Source of the DNA: Desulfobacteraceae bacterium | Lineage (GTDB): Bacteria; Desulfobacterota; Desulfobacteria; Desulfobacterales; Desulfobacteraceae | Assembly: GCA_024225895.1 (NCBI GenBank) | Contig: JAAEMC010001094.1 | Location: 1 to 9,697, forward strand | Reading direction: 5' to 3' | Length of the DNA: 9,697 nt | Shown here: positions 6,026 through 9,697 of the stretch, one piece after another | Numbering within the stretch: the first letter of the stretch is position 1 | How the letters are laid out: each line of letters opens with the position of its first letter | Notes under the pieces: model-generated | The model's input: only the letters and a program-made list of their open reading frames with translations | Told to the model about the DNA's origin: nothing | Databases searched by the model: none | Position numbers and translations under genes: made by a program

Positions 6026-7480
6026 ATGAACTACGCCACCATAGCCAATGTCCTTGGAAAATTATTAATTGTAACCGGCAGTTCCATAGTATTCCCAATC
6101 ATCTGCTCGCTGTATTACAGGGAAGACGATCTTTTATCCCTGGTCATTACAGCCGTGATCACCATTGGTTTGGGATTACCCCTTTGGCGGTTTTTCAGGC
6201 ATTACAATGATCTGGACATCAAAGATGGCTTTTTCATGGCGTTTTTCGGCTGGATATTAATCTCAGCGGTCTCTGCCATTCCCTTCATGATCCACGGGTC
6301 CATCCCCTCTTTTACAGATGCGTTTTTTGAAATGATGTCCGGCTATACCACCAGCGGAGCCACCATTTTAACGGACATTGAAGTGGTTCCGCACGGACTT
6401 TTGTTCTGGCGAAGCCAGACACATCTTCTGGGCGGTATGGGCTTTTTAACCCTCACGGTAATATTCCTGCCCCACGGTATGGGGGGATTGCGATTATTCA
6501 GGGCCGAATCCAGCCCGGGACAAGTCATCACCCGTGAAAAATTCGTTCCCAGGAACCGGGATACCATGATCTGGTTGTGGGGCATCTACCTGACATTGAA
6601 CCTGCTGGAAACCATTTTGCTGTGCGCGGGCGGCATGTCTATTTTTGATTCATTGTGCCACTCTTTCGGAACAGTATCCACATCGGGCTACTCGCCTTAT
6701 AATACCAGTGTAGGTCATTATGACAATGCCTACTTTGATTGGATCATCACCATTTTCATGTTTCTGGGCGGCATGACATTCATGCTCTTTTACCACATGA
6801 TGCAGGGTAATTGGCGGATGATTAAAATCAATACGGAATTTCGCTGGTACCTGGGGTTTATGCTTTTTTTCTGCGGCGCTGTCACCTGGATTCTATGGAA
6901 GGAGAATACCTATGGCTTTATTGACTCCTTGAGATATGCCACTTTCCAGGTCACTTCCATTCTTACGACTACGGGATTTACCACGGCAGATTACGAACAA
7001 TGGCCCCAGGCTGCGCAAATGTTCATCTATGCTGTTTGCTTTGTCGGCGCCTGCGCCGGCTCCACCACTTCGGGAATTAAAGTTGTTCATTACATACTGA
7101 TCTGGAAATTTGGAGTGGCTGTGATTAAACAGATCTATTTCAGGCCCATGTCTGTTGTGTCTGTGCGGCTGAACCAGCGGCCGGTGGACCGGTCGATAAT
7201 TGATCTGGCCATTTGCTATTTTATTGTAAATATTTTTTTAATCCTCGGCGGCGGGTGTTTCATGACTTTGACGGATGATATGGATTTTACCACTGCCATG
7301 AGTTCGGTTATCGCCACATTAATGAACATCGGGCCGGGATTCGGCGGTGTGGGACCAACTAAAAACTATGCCTTTATTTCTGATATAGGCAAATGGTTTT
7401 TATCCTGGAACATGCTGGTGGGAAGGCTGGAAATGTTTTCCGCTTTGGTGATATTTTACCCATCCTTCTGGAAAAAATAA
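6026..7480 (+). CDS. trkH: Trk potassium uptake system membrane subunit TrkH
   Basis: The 484-residue inner-membrane potassium-translocating subunit is almost the same length as E. coli TrkH. All four selectivity-filter loops are present, each with its central glycine: TTSGAT (108-113), STSGYS (218-223), TTTGFTT (314-320) and NIGPGFG (434-440). HLLGGMGF (133-140) follows the first pore loop. GACAGSTTSGIK (341-352) is the intramembrane gating loop after the third pore. The C-terminal VGRLEMFSALVIF is the typical ending. It works with a cytoplasmic TrkA gating ring, encoded here on the opposite strand by the convergent neighbour. The ribosome binding site is weak (GAG about ten bases before the ATG), but the start agrees with family length. 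Confidence 0.96.
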   Translation: MNYATIANVLGKLLIVTGSSIVFPIICSLYYREDDLLSLVITAVITIGLGLPLWRFFRHYNDLDIKDGFFMAFFGWILISAVSAIPFMIHGSIPSFTDAFFEMMSGYTTSGATILTDIEVVPHGLLFWRSQTHLLGGMGFLTLTVIFLPHGMGGLRLFRAESSPGQVITREKFVPRNRDTMIWLWGIYLTLNLLETILLCAGGMSIFDSLCHSFGTVSTSGYSPYNTSVGHYDNAYFDWIITIFMFLGGMTFMLFYHMMQGNWRMIKINTEFRWYLGFMLFFCGAVTWILWKENTYGFIDSLRYATFQVTSILTTTGFTTADYEQWPQAAQMFIYAVCFVGACAGSTTSGIKVVHYILIWKFGVAVIKQIYFRPMSVVSVRLNQRPVDRSIIDLAICYFIVNIFLILGGGCFMTLTDDMDFTTAMSSVIATLMNIGPGFGGVGPTKNYAFISDIGKWFLSWNMLVGRLEMFSALVIFYPSFWKK

Positions 7481-7504
7481 TTTCAAAAATAATTGCTATA
7501 GATA
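7481..7504. other. 24-bp gap between convergent trkH and trkA stops
   Basis: The gap is AT-rich and I see no stable hairpin with a T-tract on either strand. Transcripts from each side probably run into the opposite gene unless termination is factor-dependent or lies inside the coding regions. Confidence 0.5.
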
Positions 7505-8911
7505 TCAGGCGAGAAATAACTTCTGCACATCTTTTAAATGCTGGGACATGCAGGCCACAATGGCCCGTTCATTATTTTGAATATGGGTATCGCCCACAGC
7601 CACATGCCAGACCCCGTCCCGGTGGATGCCGCCGATCATGATCCTGCCGTTATAATAAGCTCCCAATTTGGAAAGGGGTTTACGGGTAATGGGGGAATCA
7701 GGCGCTGCAACAATTTCAACCATTTCCGCATCAAAACCATGCAAATGGGCCACGGAAAGCAATTCTCCCCTGCGAATAAATTTAAGAATTTCATTACTGG
7801 CTAGAATTTTCTTGTTCAGCGCAAGGTCGGACCCCATGGTGGCGGCCAACACCACATAATCCTCTTTGTTCACCAAAGATATGCATCTGCTGTGCTTGCT
7901 GTGGGCGCTGTCTTCCTGGGAGGTCATCAAGTGTTTGGCCAAAACGCAACTCATAATATTGGTTTCATTTTCACCGGTGGCTGTAATAAAAGTATCCATT
8001 TCCAGCAGCCCTGCGGCCACCAGAACATCTGAATCCGATCCGTCTCCCTGCAGGATTTCCGCATTTTTTAAGGCAAAAGAAAGCTCTTCTGCATAGGCTT
8101 CATCCTTTTCAATCAACCGGACTTCAACGGTATTATCCAGCAACTGAGCCAGGCGCCGTCCCACAAGGCCGCCGCCAATAATCATTACCCGGTGCTGGTC
8201 CTGCCGCTTGACTCCGGTAATTTCCATCAACCTGGGCAAATTTTTACTATTGGCCATAAAAAAGGCCTGATCCTGTGGCAAAAGTTCATCATCCCCCCCG
8301 GGGATCAGTGTTTTAATCCCCCTGGCAATAGCCACTGCACGAAAGGGAAAATCGCGATATTCAACAGCAATATCCTTCAGTTTCCGGTAAGCCAGCGGTG
8401 ATTCTTCATGGATTCTGGTGGCCAGGGCCTGTATTTGCCCGTCTGCCACATCAATAATATCATTACCGGCCCTCAGCTTGATCAGTCTGAAAATCTCTTG
8501 TGCTGCCAGTTCCTCTGGATGAATGATCAAATCAATTTTCAGATCCTCGGCATTTAAAAGGGAATCTTTGGCACCGAACTCTGTGGAGCGTACCCGGGCT
8601 ATCTTACGCAGTATTCCAAAACGGTCTCCAATCTGGCAGCTCATCATGTTAACCGCGTCATTATTGGTCACGGCTATAAGATAGTCCATCTTGCCGGCAT
8701 CTGCCTCCTGCCAGCATTCAATGCTCATGGCATTGCCCTGGATCAGGCGGGCATCAACATTACCATCTGCATGGCGGACGAGTTTACCGTCCGGTTCAAT
8801 TGCAGTAATGGCGTAACCCTCGTGAACAAGGCGTTTGGCAAGATAATAGCCCACACCGCCGAGCCCTAAAATCAGAATATTGGTTGATTTGGTCGGTTTA
8901 TTTCCCAACAT
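7505..8911 (-). CDS. trkA: Trk potassium uptake system regulatory subunit TrkA (two RCK domains)
   Basis: This cytoplasmic nucleotide-binding protein gates TrkH. With the start at 8911 it has 468 residues, close to E. coli TrkA (458). It is a tandem RCK protein. The first NAD-binding domain has GLGGVG (16-21) and acidic Glu39; the first TrkA_C-like domain spans roughly 140-225. The second NAD-binding domain has GGGLVG (246-251) with Glu268, followed by a C-terminal domain to the end. Both nucleotide sites look intact. The frame is open upstream to an ATG at 9025, but that adds 38 residues without family character and runs through a long hairpin. The 8911 ATG has AAGGAA (8923-8928 on the plus strand) upstream, though the spacing is long at about 12 bases. 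The stop lies 24 bp from the trkH stop on the other strand. Confidence 0.95.
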   Translation of the reverse strand: MLGNKPTKSTNILILGLGGVGYYLAKRLVHEGYAITAIEPDGKLVRHADGNVDARLIQGNAMSIECWQEADAGKMDYLIAVTNNDAVNMMSCQIGDRFGILRKIARVRSTEFGAKDSLLNAEDLKIDLIIHPEELAAQEIFRLIKLRAGNDIIDVADGQIQALATRIHEESPLAYRKLKDIAVEYRDFPFRAVAIARGIKTLIPGGDDELLPQDQAFFMANSKNLPRLMEITGVKRQDQHRVMIIGGGLVGRRLAQLLDNTVEVRLIEKDEAYAEELSFALKNAEILQGDGSDSDVLVAAGLLEMDTFITATGENETNIMSCVLAKHLMTSQEDSAHSKHSRCISLVNKEDYVVLAATMGSDLALNKKILASNEILKFIRRGELLSVAHLHGFDAEMVEIVAAPDSPITRKPLSKLGAYYNGRIMIGGIHRDGVWHVAVGDTHIQNNERAIVACMSQHLKDVQKLFLA

Positions 8912-8959
8912 GGATATTTTGTTTCCTTGTGTGACGGTTTTTTGGTTCCGATCTGATGC

Positions 8960-9002
8960 TAAAGGCCATGGCACAGCGCCATATGCTGTATCATGGCCTT
9001 TA
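8960..9002 (-). other. Long imperfect hairpin in the trkA leader
   Basis: TAAAGGCCATG (8960-8970) pairs perfectly over 11 bp with CATGGCCTTTA (8992-9002). Inside it, ACAGC (8973-8977) pairs with GCTGT (8985-8989) after one G-T pair and one mismatch, leaving a 7-base loop. No T-tract follows on the minus strand, so it is not a standard terminator for dctQ. It sits 48 bp before the trkA start. It could be an mRNA 5' stabilising structure, a regulatory leader, or a protein-binding palindrome. Confidence 0.7.
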
Positions 9003-9006
9003 TAAA

Positions 9007-9035
9007 TCTTTACTAAAAACCCCATTTTTTGTCAA
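9007..9035 (-). promoter_or_regulatory. Possible trkA promoter
   Basis: On the minus strand a perfect -35 box TTGACA (plus-strand 9030-9035) is followed after 17 bases by TAAAGA (9007-9012), a poor -10 with three of six matches. If used, transcription would start near 9000, at the edge of the leader hairpin, giving trkA a message independent of dctQ. A second TTGACA at 9067-9072 has no plausible -10. Confidence 0.35.
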
Positions 9036-9072
9036 CTTCAACCAATGCCTTCACTTGCGTTTACCCTGTCAA

Positions 9073-9630
9073 TTAAATGGGCTTGTCTTCTTTTTCATAG
9101 GATTCAATGGTTTGTTCCACTTCAACTACATCCACATCTTTAATATCAATTCCCTTGATCAGATTCAGGTAATTAATCTGGATGACACGAATTGTCATCA
9201 GCAGAAAGGCAATGGGCAGTACTACATAAAAATATTTCATGGGAATCCCTATTGTGTGGGATTTCCAAAACATATTCATTTTAATTAAAATAAATTTGTA
9301 ACTTAAATAAATAAAGTAGCAATTAAAGATAATCCATATCAAGTCTGCAAATACTTCTATGGCAATGGCCATTTTTCTGGGCAGGATCTTAAATTGGAAG
9401 GCAAGCCTATTATGCGCGCCTATGCGGCAAGTATAGCACGCACCAAAAAAAACAAACCAGACAAACAAATAGATTGCCAGTTCTTCACTCCAGGGGATGG
9501 AGTATTGAAAAAATTTGCCAAGAAAAATTTTCAAAAAGAATAACACAACAAAGCATGCGAGAAGGGATTGGCAAGCATAACTTTCATAGTTGTCCAGGAG
9601 TTTGATGAGGATGCAGTTCTTTTTTTTCAT
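9073..9630 (-). CDS. TRAP transporter small membrane subunit, DctQ family
   Basis: The 185-residue integral membrane protein fits the DctQ family: four hydrophobic segments at about 20-37, 50-70, 88-112 and 132-155, with the family hallmark WSEELA (47-52) followed by IYLFVWFVFFGACY and the charged loop GAHNRLAF. In TRAP transporters DctQ partners the large DctM channel subunit and a periplasmic DctP binding protein to take up carboxylates and similar solutes, driven by an ion gradient. AAAGGA precedes the ATG with good spacing. The acidic C-terminal tail (about 160-185) is probably cytosolic. DctM usually follows directly, but trkA comes next on this strand. The partners may lie upstream beyond 9697, or this may be a rearranged locus. 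Solute unknown. Confidence 0.88.
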   Translation of the reverse strand: MKKKNCILIKLLDNYESYACQSLLACFVVLFFLKIFLGKFFQYSIPWSEELAIYLFVWFVFFGACYTCRIGAHNRLAFQFKILPRKMAIAIEVFADLIWIIFNCYFIYLSYKFILIKMNMFWKSHTIGIPMKYFYVVLPIAFLLMTIRVIQINYLNLIKGIDIKDVDVVEVEQTIESYEKEDKPI

Positions 9631-9697
9631 GGTCAGTCCTTTTTTAAAATGACCCGGATATTTCGTTTATGCTTCATCACAACTTATGCTTTTAATA
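9631..9697 (-). other. Short region upstream of dctQ at the window edge
   Basis: There are 67 bases of AT-rich DNA carrying the dctQ ribosome binding site (AAAGGA, minus strand). One minus-strand frame reads a few codons from the edge to a TAA in the GCATAA near 9670, which could be the end of an upstream gene, but it is too short to identify. Confidence 0.3.

Noticed and set aside
8911..9002. A c-di-AMP (ydaO-type) riboswitch in the trkA leader, suggested because such riboswitches often control potassium transport genes.
   Set aside because: The leader is too short and shows only one long hairpin, not the conserved multi-helix arrangement.
8912..9025. Upstream extension of trkA to the ATG at 9025.
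   Set aside because: The extra 38 residues lack RCK character, the region forms the leader hairpin, and the shorter form matches TrkA length and has its own ribosome binding site.
8956..9288. A 110-codon plus-strand open frame spanning the trkA-dctQ gap.
   Set aside because: It runs through the leader hairpin and antisense to the dctQ 3' end, with no recognisable domain.

Overview
The window (about 45% GC by eye) reads as chromosome of an anaerobic Gram-negative bacterium, most likely a sulfate-reducing deltaproteobacterium of the Desulfobacterales type. That guess rests on gene content and general sequence character; there is no rRNA or other phylogenetic marker here. All major genes belong to known families. 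I see no phage, CRISPR array, tRNA, rRNA or intact transposon.

Positions 1-5793 are a plus-strand amino-acid uptake and catabolism locus. It opens with the 3' end of a GntR/FCD-family regulator. A short intergenic region follows with a perfect GntR-style palindrome (469-478). Then come a lysine-6-dehydrogenase/saccharopine-dehydrogenase-like oxidoreductase, a complete polar-amino-acid ABC importer (periplasmic binding protein, two permeases, ATPase), and a PLP-dependent lyase of the D-cysteine desulfhydrase/ACC deaminase family. The lyase carries Thr at the two positions that separate desulfhydrases from ACC deaminases. The simplest reading is that the importer brings in an amino acid, or an amino-acid conjugate, and the two enzymes break it down. 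A sulfur amino acid such as D-cysteine or L-cysteate is an attractive but unproven substrate in a sulfur-respiring host.

Positions 5794-6025 are intergenic and hold a 25-bp-period tandem direct repeat built on GGGGTCA, resembling dispersed REP-like sequence.

Positions 6026-8911 encode both parts of a Trk potassium uptake system: trkH on the plus strand and trkA on the minus strand. They converge tail to tail with 24 bp between stop codons. The trkA leader contains a long imperfect hairpin and has a TTGACA box just upstream.

Positions 9073-9630 encode a minus-strand TRAP-transporter small membrane subunit (DctQ family). The large subunit (DctM) that usually follows is absent; trkA lies there instead. 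The rest of that transporter would have to be beyond the right edge or elsewhere.

I did not find a clearly new system. The parts most worth a second look are the unassigned substrate of the dehydrogenase/ABC/lyase cluster, the short tandem repeat, the trkA leader hairpin, and the DctQ without a DctM.
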